DNA of 64,000 bases from Planotetraspora kaengkrachanensis (GCF_016862895.1 NZ_BONV01000049.1:1-64000), one strand, 5' to 3'. Positions 35,575-44,747 are shown, numbered from the stretch's first letter. The notes: a model not told the origin generated them from the letters alone. A program made the numbers and translations.

Positions 35575-37305
35575 TCAGGCGTGGGTGGACGACGGATCGG
35601 CATCGCCGAGGTAGATCCGGCGTACCGCGGGATCGGCGGCCGTCGACTCGGGGGTTCCGCTCGCCAGCACCCGGCCGCGGTCCAGGACGGTGATCCTGTC
35701 GGCGACGCCGTACACCAGCGCCAGGTCATGTTCGACCAGCAGGACGGCCACGCCGCCTGCCGCGAGGCGACGCAGGACACGGGCCAGGGCGGCTCGTTCC
35801 GGCCCGGTCATGCCGACGGCCGGTTCGTCGAGCAGGAGTACGTGCGCCCCGGTCGCGACGGCCCGGGCCACCTGCAGGAGACGCTGTTCGCCGGCGCCGA
35901 GCGTCCCCGGGCGGTCGAACGCGCGCTGGGCGAGTTCCGTGACATGCAGCGCCCTCCATGCCTCGCGGTCGGCGATGGCTGCGTGGTCCTGCATCGACGC
36001 ACTTCCGAAAAGGTGCCGGACGGCGGCGAACGGTACCGGCGTTCCTCCGCGCACCCCGAGCAGCACCTGACGGTGAGGAGAGAGCCGCTCCAGACCGACG
36101 GTGCGCTGGAACGTCCGGGTCACTCCCCTCCTGACCATCTCGAACTGGCCGGCCCCGGTGACGTCGGTCTCCTCCAGCAGAATCCGGCCGCCCTTGGGAC
36201 GCAGAGCGCCTGCGAGGGCGCGTAAGGCCGTCGTCTTGCCGCTGCCGTTGGGGCCGATAAGCGCGTGGACCTCTCCGGCTCGCACCTCCAAGTCCACTCC
36301 CGTGAGGATGTCCGTCTCCCCGATACCGACATCCAGCCCCTGGGCGGACAACATCACCCCCTCCCGGGAAGCGGTGGGGGTGGCGGATTCCCCGGAATGT
36401 TCCGCCGGTTCACGCGGGCGCTCCGCCCGCTCGGGCCACTGGGCCGCCAGCCGTTCGATCGGCTCGCGGAGGAACGGAACCGCGACCAGCGCCAGGGCGG
36501 TGAGGACGCCACCGGACGCCTCGGCCGGCAGACCCACCGCGCCGGCAAGTGCGTCGCCCAGCGGTGGAATCATGGCGATCACGAGCAGGCCGAGCACCGG
36601 CCCCCACAGCCGTGCCGTACCCCCGATCAGCGCCGCCACGAACAACTGGAGGGACAGCAATGGCGAGACGTCGGATGGGGCCGCTACCCCGAGCAGCACG
36701 GTGATGCCTGCGCCGGACACCGCCGCGAGAGCCGCGGTCGTGGCGAATAGAGCAGCCCTGCGGCGAAGCACCGGCACCCCGAGGGACGTGGCCAGCGCGG
36801 GAGCCTCGCGAAGGGCCGCCCAGTCCAGGCCGGCCGGCCCCCGGGTCAGCCGGGCCACAGCGGCCAGCGACAGCAGGCACAGCGTTCCCGCCACGGCGAC
36901 GTGCGCCCACGGGGTGAGAGTGACGGTCACGCCGAAGAACGGTGAGTTCAGGCGGGCCGGTGTCGGGCGAACCAGCCCCTGGCTCCCACCGGACACCGCG
37001 GGAAACGCATCGAGCAACGCGTACACGAGCCAGGCGAACGCCCATGTCGACAACGCGACCGCCGCGCCGCGCAGACGAGCCGTGAGCAGGCCGACCAGGT
37101 AGCCGGCGCACGCCGCGATCGCGGCGGCGGCGAACGTGGCCGCTGCGAGTGGCAATCCGGCGCGTTCCAGATGCACAACACCGAAACCGCCCACGGCCAG
37201 GAACGCGCCTTGGCACAGGACGGGTTGCCCTCCGTACGAGACGGACAGCGCGAGCCCCAGCACCGCGATCAACAGGTACAGATGGTGTGCCAGCTCGACC
37301 GTCAT
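35575..37305 (-). CDS. LivM permease fused to LivG ATPase
   Basis: 576 residues. About residues 1-290 are a LivM-type permease with eight or more hydrophobic spans. A charged linker (EPAEHSGESATPTASREG) leads to an ATPase from about 315 to 576, with Walker A GPNGSGKTT, a weak signature LGAGEQR and Walker B LLLDEPAVGM. The typical LivG ending RIYLGD is present. Fusion fixes one permease to one ATPase. Start ATG overlaps the livH stop. Confidence 0.93.
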   Translation of the reverse strand: MTVELAHHLYLLIAVLGLALSVSYGGQPVLCQGAFLAVGGFGVVHLERAGLPLAAATFAAAAIAACAGYLVGLLTARLRGAAVALSTWAFAWLVYALLDAFPAVSGGSQGLVRPTPARLNSPFFGVTVTLTPWAHVAVAGTLCLLSLAAVARLTRGPAGLDWAALREAPALATSLGVPVLRRRAALFATTAALAAVSGAGITVLLGVAAPSDVSPLLSLQLFVAALIGGTARLWGPVLGLLVIAMIPPLGDALAGAVGLPAEASGGVLTALALVAVPFLREPIERLAAQWPERAERPREPAEHSGESATPTASREGVMLSAQGLDVGIGETDILTGVDLEVRAGEVHALIGPNGSGKTTALRALAGALRPKGGRILLEETDVTGAGQFEMVRRGVTRTFQRTVGLERLSPHRQVLLGVRGGTPVPFAAVRHLFGSASMQDHAAIADREAWRALHVTELAQRAFDRPGTLGAGEQRLLQVARAVATGAHVLLLDEPAVGMTGPERAALARVLRRLAAGGVAVLLVEHDLALVYGVADRITVLDRGRVLASGTPESTAADPAVRRIYLGDADPSSTHA

Positions 37306-38258
37306 TCCGGGTCCTCACGCAGCGGCGATCGCAGGCCCCGCCGTCCGAGGGCGAGCACGATCAGCAGGATGGCCAGCGGTACCACGTCGGCGTAGTGGGG
37401 GCCGAGAACGCTCGATGCGACGACGAACGACTCGATCACGCCGAGCGCCAGCCCTCCGGCCAGCGCGCCACGCACCGATCCCAGGCCGCCCACCAGTGCG
37501 GCCGCCATCGCCTTGAGGCCGAGGACGACGCCGTCGTCGACACCGAGCGAACGGTCTGGGGAGATCAGAAGCCCGGCCAGACCCGCCAGCGCGCCGGCTA
37601 CCACGAAAGCGACGAGCACCAGCCGCCGCACCGGGAGCCCGAGCAGCGCGGCGGCGGTGGGGTCCTCACTGACCGCCTTCATCGCCGTGCCGACAGGGGT
37701 TAGCACGAGCAGCCGCTCGACCAGGATCCCCACGGCCAACCCGATCCCTATGACCCCGAGAGTGCGCACCGCCACCGTCCCTCCCCCGGGCAGTTGCAGC
37801 ACCCCTGAAGGCGTCAGGCTGCCCAGGCGCAACGGATCCGGGACCGCGTAGGCGTCCTGCGTGAGCACCAGCCCGAGAACCTCCCGGATCAGCAGGCCGG
37901 CGGCCAGGCCACTCGCCACCCAGCCCAAGACGTCCCCGCGGGTGGACCGGTGCCCGACTCCCGGCAGGAAGGGCCGTACGGCGACGAGGTAGACGCCCGC
38001 CGACAGTGCCGCTCCCGCGGCGACGATCAGCACCGCCAGCCCGACGGAGTGCACGACGTCCAGGGCCGCCGCCACCGGTATGGACCCGAGCACCACCAGC
38101 ACACCGATGAACACGCCGCCCACCACGAGATCGCCGTGCGCGAAAGAGATCACGCCGGTGAGCCGGTAGACGAGGCTGAACCCCATCGCAATCAAGCCGT
38201 AGGCCGTACCCAGGGCCAATCCGCTCAGGAACGCCTGCAAGGCCACCCCTCCGCTCAC
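37302..38258 (-). CDS. Branched-chain-type ABC importer permease (LivH-like)
   Basis: 318 residues from GTG at 38258. LivH-like opening GLALGTAYGLIAMGFSLVYR and FAHGDLVVGG, then about eight spans, with EDPTAAALLGLPV in the cytosolic coupling loop. First gene of the minus-strand importer operon; it overlaps the fusion gene by ATGA. With LivMG and LivF it makes the inner-membrane complex. Confidence 0.92.
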   Translation of the reverse strand: MSGGVALQAFLSGLALGTAYGLIAMGFSLVYRLTGVISFAHGDLVVGGVFIGVLVVLGSIPVAAALDVVHSVGLAVLIVAAGAALSAGVYLVAVRPFLPGVGHRSTRGDVLGWVASGLAAGLLIREVLGLVLTQDAYAVPDPLRLGSLTPSGVLQLPGGGTVAVRTLGVIGIGLAVGILVERLLVLTPVGTAMKAVSEDPTAAALLGLPVRRLVLVAFVVAGALAGLAGLLISPDRSLGVDDGVVLGLKAMAAALVGGLGSVRGALAGGLALGVIESFVVASSVLGPHYADVVPLAILLIVLALGRRGLRSPLREDPE

Positions 38259-38653
38259 CGAGCGCCATCCTCAGTGATCGGCGAGCCAGATGAGTGATAA
38301 CAGGAGATGTCGACGCACCCTTCGTCAGCCTTTGGAGGGGGATCTTATAGCCCGGTGACCGGTGCTCTAGGAACCGCAGTCGCAGCTCCGCTCTGAGGCA
38401 CGTCAGGCTGGAGATGAAGCGCCGTGCAACGATTGGCGCCATTCCAACGCCTCCGGTATGTCGCGGTACTCCAGCAGGTGCTGACCGGCGATCTTCTCCA
38501 GAAGTGTTCGCACTTCTGCGGGTGTGTGGTGTGGAAGAACTCGCGGCGGAGGTTGACGCGGTTAACACGGCGAGCCGAGGAGAATGGCGATCATCCTGGA
38601 GGCCGGAGTGCCCCCGCCGGAGGCATGGATTTGGGGCTTACATCCTGTACCTA
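38259..38653. other. Upstream region of importer operon; possible gene relic
   Basis: About 395 bases. On the minus strand around 38410-38540 the reading AEVRTLLEKIAGQHLLEYRD followed by IPEALEWRQSLHG looks protein-like, but it has no start and no match I recognise. The rest should hold the livH promoter. Confidence 0.35.
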
Positions 38654-39496
38654 TCAGGATGTGTGGCGCAGGAGTGCATCCACCACCACCGGCCAGGTTG
38701 TCCGCGGCAGACCCTGGCCGATGCCGCGCAGCGTGAGCAGTGCGGCGCCGGGGACCTCCTCGGCCAGCGCCACGCCGTTCCCGTGCGGGAAGAACGGATC
38801 CTCGTCGCCATGCACCACCAGCGTTGGCACGGCAATCTTGCCCAACCGCTCACGCCACCGCGGCTGGCAGTCGATGGCGGTGAACATGCTGCCCAGGTGG
38901 CTGGCACGCTGCGCCTTCGCCGTCCGCCCCGCCCTGTCGAAGACCAACCCGGCACTCGTACGTGCGTCCGTCTCGTCGAATCCTCGCGAGCCGGACATCA
39001 GCCTAGCGCTGGCGGTCATGTAGTCGATGACGCTGTCGCGATCGGTCCAGTCCGGCTCCGGACGGCCGAACAGCTCCGCCATCATCTCCGGCGCGTGGTC
39101 GGGCAGGTCGGGATCCACCGGACCAGGAGCGACCGGCCGGGTGGAGATCAGCGTCAGCGACGTGACCTGGTCAGGATGGTCCAGCGCGAGCAGTTGCGCG
39201 ACGAAGCCGCCGACGCCGAGCCCGACCACGTGCGTCCCCGCCAGCTCCAGCGCCACCAGCAGCTCCGCCGCGTCGGTGACCAGATCACGCAGGTCGTACG
39301 CGGGCGCGTCCGGATCGACGAACGTCGACTGGCCGGCATCTCGCAGGTCATAACGCACCACATGGCGCCCGGCCAACGCCGCGCACAGCTCGTCCGGCCA
39401 GCTCAGCATGGTGACGCCGATGAGCAGCACCGGCGGGTCGCCCGGGTCACCGAAGGTCTCGACGCAAAGTTCGGCCTTGTTGACGTTGATCCGCAT
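38654..39496 (-). CDS. Alpha/beta hydrolase-like protein without nucleophile Ser
   Basis: 280 residues from ATG at 39496 with AAAGGAGCTCGAG upstream. The fold is clear: PVLLIGVTMLSWPDEL, RYDLRDAGQST, and TLVVHGDEDPFFPHG with the acid residue. At the nucleophile elbow, however, the sequence is GLGVGG, with Gly where the catalytic Ser should be. The usual C-terminal catalytic His is also not obvious (IGQGLPRTTWP). It may therefore be a non-enzymatic binder or a dying gene. Related members are annotated as doxorubicin or pigment esterases. Confidence 0.82.
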   Translation of the reverse strand: MRINVNKAELCVETFGDPGDPPVLLIGVTMLSWPDELCAALAGRHVVRYDLRDAGQSTFVDPDAPAYDLRDLVTDAAELLVALELAGTHVVGLGVGGFVAQLLALDHPDQVTSLTLISTRPVAPGPVDPDLPDHAPEMMAELFGRPEPDWTDRDSVIDYMTASARLMSGSRGFDETDARTSAGLVFDRAGRTAKAQRASHLGSMFTAIDCQPRWRERLGKIAVPTLVVHGDEDPFFPHGNGVALAEEVPGAALLTLRGIGQGLPRTTWPVVVDALLRHTS

Positions 39497-39659
39497 CTCG
39501 AGCTCCTTTCGCATCACCAGCTGGTACCGCCGACGCCCAGACCGTTGTCTGGGCCGGGGTCAGGCCCGGTCACGAAGCCGTCGAGGGAGACCGAGATGTC
39601 CACGATGATTTGAGTCATGTCAGGGTAGACCCGATCCCCCGCCCAAACTCATCGCTCAC

Positions 39660-39873
39660 ATATGAAGCGCCCGGGGCCGGTGTGGACGCCGCTCATCCCG
39701 GCCACCTTCCCGGCAGAGAAGGTCGAACAGTTCGGCAAACAGGTGCCGATGAGGCGCCGCCGACCCGGATGAGATCGCTCCGTCGTACGTGTTCTTCGCC
39801 TCCGAGCGGCTCTCGTCGTACTACACGGGCGAGGTGCTGGCCCCCATCGGCGGCGGAGACGCTCCCGGGCTGA
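39660..39873 (+). pseudogene. SDR oxidoreductase, C-terminal scrap
   Basis: Readable as PGPVWTPLIPATFPAEKVEQ, then after a frame change DEIAPSYVFFASERLSSYYT and GEVLAPIGG, then in another frame ETLPG and a stop at 39873. This is the last ~70 residues of a short-chain dehydrogenase with two frameshifts. The NAD-binding half and the catalytic Tyr/Lys are missing. Confidence 0.75.
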
Positions 39874-39874
39874 C

Positions 39875-40037
39875 ATGAGTGAACTGCGACCCAGCGATCC
39901 CGCCGAACCCGGAATCCTCCGGCGTCGCCGAGGGCGCTCGTTCTCCTACACCTACGCGGACGGCCGCCCGGTCCAAGTTCGAACGCGTCGCCAAGCTGGC
40001 CGACCATCTGCCCGGCTTCCGGAAGAAGGCGCCCTGA
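39875..40037 (+). pseudogene. Topoisomerase IB relic with internal deletion
   Basis: ATG 39875 opens SELRPSDPAEPGILRRRRGR then SFSYTYADGRPV, the N-terminus of bacterial DNA topoisomerase IB. The frame then changes and reads KFERVAKLADHLPGFRKKAP to a stop at 40037, resembling a segment some 60 residues further into the same protein. So both truncation and an internal deletion occurred. The catalytic domain is absent. Confidence 0.6.
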
Positions 40038-40134
40038 GCCCGTGTACGTTCGCGCTCGTGCGCCGAGGTTCTTTCTTGAGAAGACCGACCCATTCCACCA
40101 TGACTGTCGAGCAGGTCCAGGAGTCGGCGAGCCA

Positions 40135-41586
40135 CTAGTTGTCATGCTCGTCGCTGAGGCCGGAGCGATCCAGGAACGTACTCAACGGGCCATCGGCGGC
40201 GAGCTTCCCCTGCCGCTGCGCCTCAAACAGATCACGGACCAGCCCCCGCATCTGCTTCTGCGCCTGGTTGCCCTTGCCCTTCCCCCTGCCCTTGTCTTCC
40301 GAGAGGTTGCCCGCCATCTTGGTGATCTGCTCGTGGACTTTCCGGGCCAGGTCGGGGTCGATACCGCCCTGCGCCTGTTGGGCCAGCAAGGCGCGATCGA
40401 AATCGGCGAGCCAGCCGTCGGCTCCGCTCTGGGCCGGAAGTGGCGAAGGAGTGAGCATCGCGCTGGTCGCTGTGGACGGAGTCGTCGTGGGCTCCTCGGA
40501 GGCGGCTATGGACGACATCCCTGATGGTGCAGGCCCGGCGGACGGCTGTCCTGAGTTCGCGAGCAACGACACACCGACCACGGCAGCGGTGATCGCCGTC
40601 AGCGCCGCGGCGACCGGTACGACCAGGCGTCGTCCTTCTGACGGTGCTTGGCGTGGCCCACTGTCTGGCGTATTGAGCAGCGCGGTATCCCCGGCGCGGG
40701 CGCCTCCCGGCCGCAGGACAGGTGGCACCGGTGAGCCTGTGGGCCAGGCGGTGCGTGCTGGCGGCTGGGTGAACGCGCTCAAGATCTGTAGGGCGGCTCC
40801 GGCACCGGCAGGCCTGGCGGCGGGATCCTTGGCCAGCAAGGCCAGGATCAGGCCTTCCAACTCTGCGGGGACGTCCTCCCGATAACGACTGGGTGATACA
40901 GGTGGCTCATGGAGGTGCTTGTACACCAGTTGCGGCGCCGATCCGACGAAAGGCGGGTGCCCGCACAACAGCTCGTAGCCGACGCAGCCGAGTGCGTACA
41001 GGTCGGAGGCCGGCTGCCCGCCATGGCCAACGATCTGCTCAGGTGACAGATACGCCGCAGTGCCTACCACGGTGCCGACAGCGGTCAGCCGGGCCGCCTC
41101 GGTCGCCAAGTGCGCCACCCCGAAGTCGACCACCTTGAGCACACCCTGCCCGGTCCGGTGCAGATTCGCCGGTTTGACGTCGCGGTGAACCACACCCGCA
41201 CGATGGGCGGCGTCCAAGCCCGCCGCCGCCTGGCCCAGCAGATGGCACGCTTCGACGATGCCGTACCGGCCCCGCTCGGCCAGATCAGCGGCCAGGCTGC
41301 GACCGCTGAGCAACTCCATCACGAGGAACGGCTGCCCCTCATGCTCGCCCACGTCCAGAACGGTCACCACGTTGGGGTGCACGATGCGGGCGGCAGCCCG
41401 CATCTCGCGGGCGAACCGCTCACGCGCCTCCATCATCTGGGCCACCTGCGGCGTCAACATCTTGACTGCCACCGGTCGGCCGGACCGCAGGTCCCGGCCC
41501 TGCCACACCTCACCCATCCCGCCGCGGCCAATCAGCTCACCGAGTTGATACCGGCCAACCAGCAACGACGACGCCATATCCGGCAT
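40135..41586 (-). CDS. PknB-type serine/threonine protein kinase
   Basis: 483 residues. Kinase domain at about 13-270: Gly loop GRGGMGEV, Lys42 in VAVK, catalytic Asp136 in HRDVKPAN, DFG Asp154, then TAAYLSPEQ. A Pro-rich linker and one membrane span near 325-345 follow. The outer part is Ser/Thr/Pro-rich with a helical, charged domain (DLARKVHEQITKMAGNLSED). No PASTA repeats. It senses an unknown external cue. Stands alone. Confidence 0.93.
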   Translation of the reverse strand: MPDMASSLLVGRYQLGELIGRGGMGEVWQGRDLRSGRPVAVKMLTPQVAQMMEARERFAREMRAAARIVHPNVVTVLDVGEHEGQPFLVMELLSGRSLAADLAERGRYGIVEACHLLGQAAAGLDAAHRAGVVHRDVKPANLHRTGQGVLKVVDFGVAHLATEAARLTAVGTVVGTAAYLSPEQIVGHGGQPASDLYALGCVGYELLCGHPPFVGSAPQLVYKHLHEPPVSPSRYREDVPAELEGLILALLAKDPAARPAGAGAALQILSAFTQPPARTAWPTGSPVPPVLRPGGARAGDTALLNTPDSGPRQAPSEGRRLVVPVAAALTAITAAVVGVSLLANSGQPSAGPAPSGMSSIAASEEPTTTPSTATSAMLTPSPLPAQSGADGWLADFDRALLAQQAQGGIDPDLARKVHEQITKMAGNLSEDKGRGKGKGNQAQKQMRGLVRDLFEAQRQGKLAADGPLSTFLDRSGLSDEHDN

Positions 41587-42457
41587 ATCTCCACCGATAG
41601 ATCAAATACGTGCAATTCCGAGCAAACCTACCCGCCATGCCGAGGAGTGGCGCTTCGCGCTGGTGATCACGCCGCGAGCGCATGCTCGGACCTGACGGTC
41701 CCGGCTGGGTCGATTGCTCTGCGGCTCGCTCGGCGACCACCAGGCCGATCTTGGGCACTTGAGGCGATCCCTCCATCCGAATCACTCGCATGCCCTCCGG
41801 AGCACTGAACATGTGCAGCCAGGTGTGCGCAACGACCTGCGGCCGGACTACGTCGAGCAGTTGTGGAGCCTGATCAACTGGAACGACATCATCGCCCGCT
41901 TCGACGCCGCCCGCGGCGCGGCTTGATCAAGGGCTGCTCATGACTGCGACGGCTTGTGTCCTGCCGGAATCCTTCCGAGCACTGTCCAGCACAGGCCGTC
42001 GCCCATGACATCACTCAGGTCCTCGCCCAGGGTGAGGCCGCGAAAGCGAACAAGTTCCGCGGTGAGGTTAAGGCGGTGTCGGAGAGACGGCCCGGCCTAA
42101 AGACATGCTGGTCAGGCGTCAGATCCCACCTTGGGATTCCTTGGCGAGGTCTGGGGTGGAGGTGCAGGCCCAGGGCTGCGGCGGGCAGGCCAGCGGGTGG
42201 CCGAGACCAGTCGGCCCGTGCCGAGCCAAACCCAGTACTACACGGAGGCGGTGGAGCTGCCGAATGATCTCGAATCAGAAGGAGCCTCGGCCGCATAGTG
42301 GTCTCGATGTAGCAATGCAATGGGCCGAACTACCGCCCGAGCACCTCCCTCGGCGCACGATCTGCTGCAGTTTCTGCAAGCGTCGCCTGAGGGCGTCTGA
42401 ATTGCCGAATATTCAGCCACATCGCACGGTCGACGTTGAACCTTTCCATCATCTAAA
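41587..42457. other. Long stretch without a supported gene
   Basis: About 870 bases. On the plus strand NDLRPDYVEQLWSLINWNDI then IARFDAARGAA ends at 41926, and QYYTEAVELPNDLESEGASA ends near 42299. Both look like C-termini of lost genes with no starts or recognised family. Base composition drops in GC near 42.3-42.6 kb. No RNA gene seen. Confidence 0.4.
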
Positions 42458-42673
42458 TCATCGCCACTCCACTACCCACCGACCCTCTTGGAAGAAGGCA
42501 ATCAGCGATGCATAGTCTTCTACCCATTCGTCTCCGCCCGGCACTTTAAATTCTTCATCAGCAGCCGTAAGAACCAGATAGCTCGGAGGCTCATCGGGCA
42601 GTTCCTTGATGAAGACAAACCTCCCAGCCTCATCGACTTCCACGATCCTGCCAAGCACACCAATTTGTATCAT
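42458..42673 (-). CDS. Small conserved-looking protein, unknown
   Basis: 71 residues from ATG at 42673; the frame opens to 42733 but includes the hairpin. Alternating beta-like pattern IGVLGRIVEVDEAGRFVFIK, then PSYLVLTAADEEF, ending WVEDYASLIAFFQEGRWVVE. Similar 70-80 residue proteins are frequent orphans in actinomycetes (recall). Lower GC than neighbours, which hints at transfer. A strong hairpin lies 20 bases upstream. Confidence 0.65.
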   Translation of the reverse strand: MIQIGVLGRIVEVDEAGRFVFIKELPDEPPSYLVLTAADEEFKVPGGDEWVEDYASLIAFFQEGRWVVEWR

Positions 42674-42692
42674 GCGGGACTCGACTTTCCGT

Positions 42693-42726
42693 GCGCCTGG
42701 GGCACTCTCCGGAGTGCCCCAGGCGC
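42693..42726. terminator. Perfect 15-bp hairpin
   Basis: GCGCCTGGGGCACTC, loop TCCG, and the exact complement. No T-tract on either side. It separates the minus-strand 71-residue gene from the relics upstream, so it may end minus-strand transcripts coming from 43 kb or act in both directions. Confidence 0.6.
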
Positions 42727-42968
42727 GTACCATACGTTTAGACTAGTTCCCCATGAGATTGATCCAGACAGCAGAGGGCCATTGGATTAGCGCGGTCGAA
42801 GGTTAGTGTGCTTCGCCCGCTAGCGCCCGGCGAGCTTGCACACGCCCTCGAACTGCTTGCCGAACTTCCCGTCGACCACGATGTCCCACCCGTGGTCGTG
42901 CACCTGCTACTGCCAGACGCGGACGTCCTCGCACGCATGTACTGGCCCGTTTGCATGGGACCTGGTTC

Positions 42969-43322
42969 TTACGATTCGCCGATCCCGGCCCCGAGCGGGA
43001 TCTCCGCCACTGTGCGCCAATCCCATAGGTTTTCCGGGCCATCTTGTACGACCAGGCTGACGCTGTTGATGGTGACTTCGCGTTCCGGAAGGTGACGGCC
43101 CAGCGCCTCGATGATCTCGGCGGCTGGCTGCACGGCAGTGCTGTATGCCACCGTGACATGCGGGATCCATCGCTCGTGCGCAAGAAGGCCGTCCCGGCCG
43201 GTTGCTGTGCGCGTGGCCACCTGGGCCGCTTCAAGGATCGGAGTCAGAGCCTCGGCGGATCGTGCTTCCGCGTCGCCATCCCAGGCGGCGCTCCGGAACA
43301 TCAAGCCCCCCGACGCGGGCAC
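42969..43322 (-). pseudogene. 2H phosphoesterase (2'-5' RNA ligase-like), C-terminal half
   Basis: About 117 codons after a TAG. WIPHVTVAYSTAVQPA supplies one HxT motif, and SLVVQDGPENLWDWRTVAEI is the family's usual end. Family members are ~180 residues and need two HxT/S motifs; the N-terminal motif is missing. GTG at 43322 could start it, without a convincing ribosome-binding site. Probably inactive. Remnant minus-strand coding follows at 42810-42900 but is unassigned. Confidence 0.65.
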
Positions 43323-43413
43323 CTACATCTGGCGTAGAAGCAGACCGGACCGCGCAGCGTCGGTGGTCGCGCACGGCGTCCGGCCGCCGGCCTGACCCCG
43401 GACATGACGAAAA

Positions 43414-43444
43414 CGCCCGCCCATCCACGAAGGATGGGCGGGCG
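43414..43444 (-). terminator. Intrinsic terminator after small secreted-protein gene
   Basis: 13-bp perfect stem (CGCCCGCCCATCC / GGATGGGCGGGCG) with a 5-base loop. On the minus strand the stem runs straight into TTTT, a proper intrinsic terminator, about 80 bases beyond the stop of the 120-residue secreted protein. Confidence 0.75.
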
Positions 43445-43525
43445 GCGGTGTTGTAAACAACTCGGCTCAGAGCGACGAGCTGAACGCGGCCACGACCGCA
43501 CGCGGCACCGCAAGGGCAGGTGGTG

Positions 43526-43888
43526 CTAGAACCCGCCTTGGATTTGTGAAGCAATGTTCTGCGGGAACTGGAACGACGGTACCGCGTCGTTCCCTTGGAT
43601 TTGTGAACCAATGTTCTGCGGGAACGGGAACGACTGAGGCAGGAAAGGGACCCCTCTGAGCGTGGGAACAGTCCGGTTCCCCGCGTTGGGCGCCACAACT
43701 GTGAGCGAAGTAACGTCCCGCTTGGTTCGCTGCGCGAAGTTCCTATCCTCATTCGGGAAGAACTGAGCCGCCCGCTTCATGGGCTTTTTCGCGGGGGGCT
43801 CGTTCTGGGCGGAAGCAGCGGACTGCGCTGCAATTGATAGGAACGCCGCCGCGACGGCAACGGCGCCCATGCGCGTGAGGTTTCGCAT
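43526..43888 (-). CDS. Small secreted protein with FPQNIxSQIQG repeats
   Basis: 120 residues. N-terminal signal peptide (MRNLTRMGAVAVAAAFLSIA, AxA cleavage near 27), a charged middle, and a C-terminal tandem repeat: FPQNIGSQIQGND and FPQNIASQIQGGF, separated by AVPSFQ. No Cys. GAAAGGTCAGCG before the ATG is a weak ribosome-binding site. I know no family. Followed by its own terminator, so a single-gene unit. Confidence 0.7.
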   Translation of the reverse strand: MRNLTRMGAVAVAAAFLSIAAQSAASAQNEPPAKKPMKRAAQFFPNEDRNFAQRTKRDVTSLTVVAPNAGNRTVPTLRGVPFLPQSFPFPQNIGSQIQGNDAVPSFQFPQNIASQIQGGF

Positions 43889-44064
43889 CGCTGACCTTTC
43901 TTGACGTAACCAGCTACCTCACCAGCGATACCCTGCCATTTTTGCCGAATGCTCCGACTCGCCCACATGTGGTCGCTTTTCTGCTCCAAGATGACCATGA
44001 GTTGAGAATGCCCGATTTGTCCAGCAGGGAGGGTAAAGGTGCCGCGCCCGCCCAAAACGAAGAA

Positions 44065-44098
44065 GACGCCCGCCCACCCATAAGGGTGAGCGGGCGTC
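44065..44098 (-). terminator. Hairpin, terminator-like, minus strand
   Basis: 15-bp stem with one mismatch and loop ATAA (GACGCCCGCCCACCC / GGGTGAGCGGGCGTC), followed on the minus strand by a T-rich run. Its stem resembles the terminator at 43414-43444, suggesting a shared origin. No gene that it would end is evident at 44.1-44.4 kb. Confidence 0.55.
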
Positions 44099-44711
44099 AT
44101 GCGTCGGCCCCCGCGCTGCCCTTGATGAGGGCGGGGCCGTTCTGCAGCCTTTCCTTCCTAGGAGCGCCCGCCTCCCCCCGGAATGGCGCGCGCTCGTCAC
44201 GCAGATCCCCGCATCCGCATCAACGGACACCGTCAACCTGGGCAAGACCGGATCAAACAGAGCAACGCGTTGGGGGTGCGCCCGGCGCGCCGTCCTACAG
44301 GACGCGGCCGGGATGACCTTCGTCCGCTTGAACTCGGGATCCGGGTCGACGGCGGGGGTGAGGCCGAGCGGCATCAGCAGCATCCAGCGTGGCCCAGTCG
44401 TGCTCGCCCTCGACTACATCAACTACACACCCAAGACGTCGGCACAGACCCTCCGGGCCTACAACCTCAGTATCCTCCACAAGATCCTCAGCCTTGATCG
44501 GACGCTGGCGGCTCTCCTACCCACCGTGATCGGCACCGCCCTTTACGTTGTAGATTCGCAATATTGGACCTCTGATCTGGAAACTCATTTGAACATCTAC
44601 GCTTCCAATGCACCGCAGAGCGCGAATCGCCTGGTCGCGTCCAGCATTGAGGGGTAGCGGTCAGAACGGTCCGGCAGGCTCCGGCTCACGGTCAGATGAC
44701 GGTCAGACAAG
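44099..44711. other. Unassigned stretch before tRNA fragment
   Basis: About 610 bases. A plus-strand frame of 115 codons (44313-44657) contains TLRAYNLSILHKILSLDRTL but has mixed codon use and no ribosome-binding site. A minus-strand piece VDPDPEFKRTKVIPAAS precedes a stop near 44.29 kb. I cannot support either as a gene. Confidence 0.35.
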
Positions 44712-44716
44712 CGAAA

Positions 44717-44747
44717 AAGCCCGATCATCTAGAAGATGATCAGGCTT
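44717..44747 (-). terminator. Intrinsic terminator of tRNA-Pro locus
   Basis: 14-bp stem with one mismatch (AAGCCTGATCATCT / AGATGATCGGGCTT on the minus strand), 3-base loop, then TTTTT. It lies 20 bases downstream of the tRNA 3' end on the same strand, as expected for a tRNA gene. Confidence 0.8.

Noticed and set aside
43540-43640. Possible CRISPR-like repeat
   Set aside because: Only two similar units, in frame within a protein-coding repeat; no regular spacers and no cas genes anywhere in the window.
44313-44657. 115-codon plus-strand frame
   Set aside because: Mixed codon use, no ribosome-binding site and no recognised family; kept only as part of the unassigned stretch.
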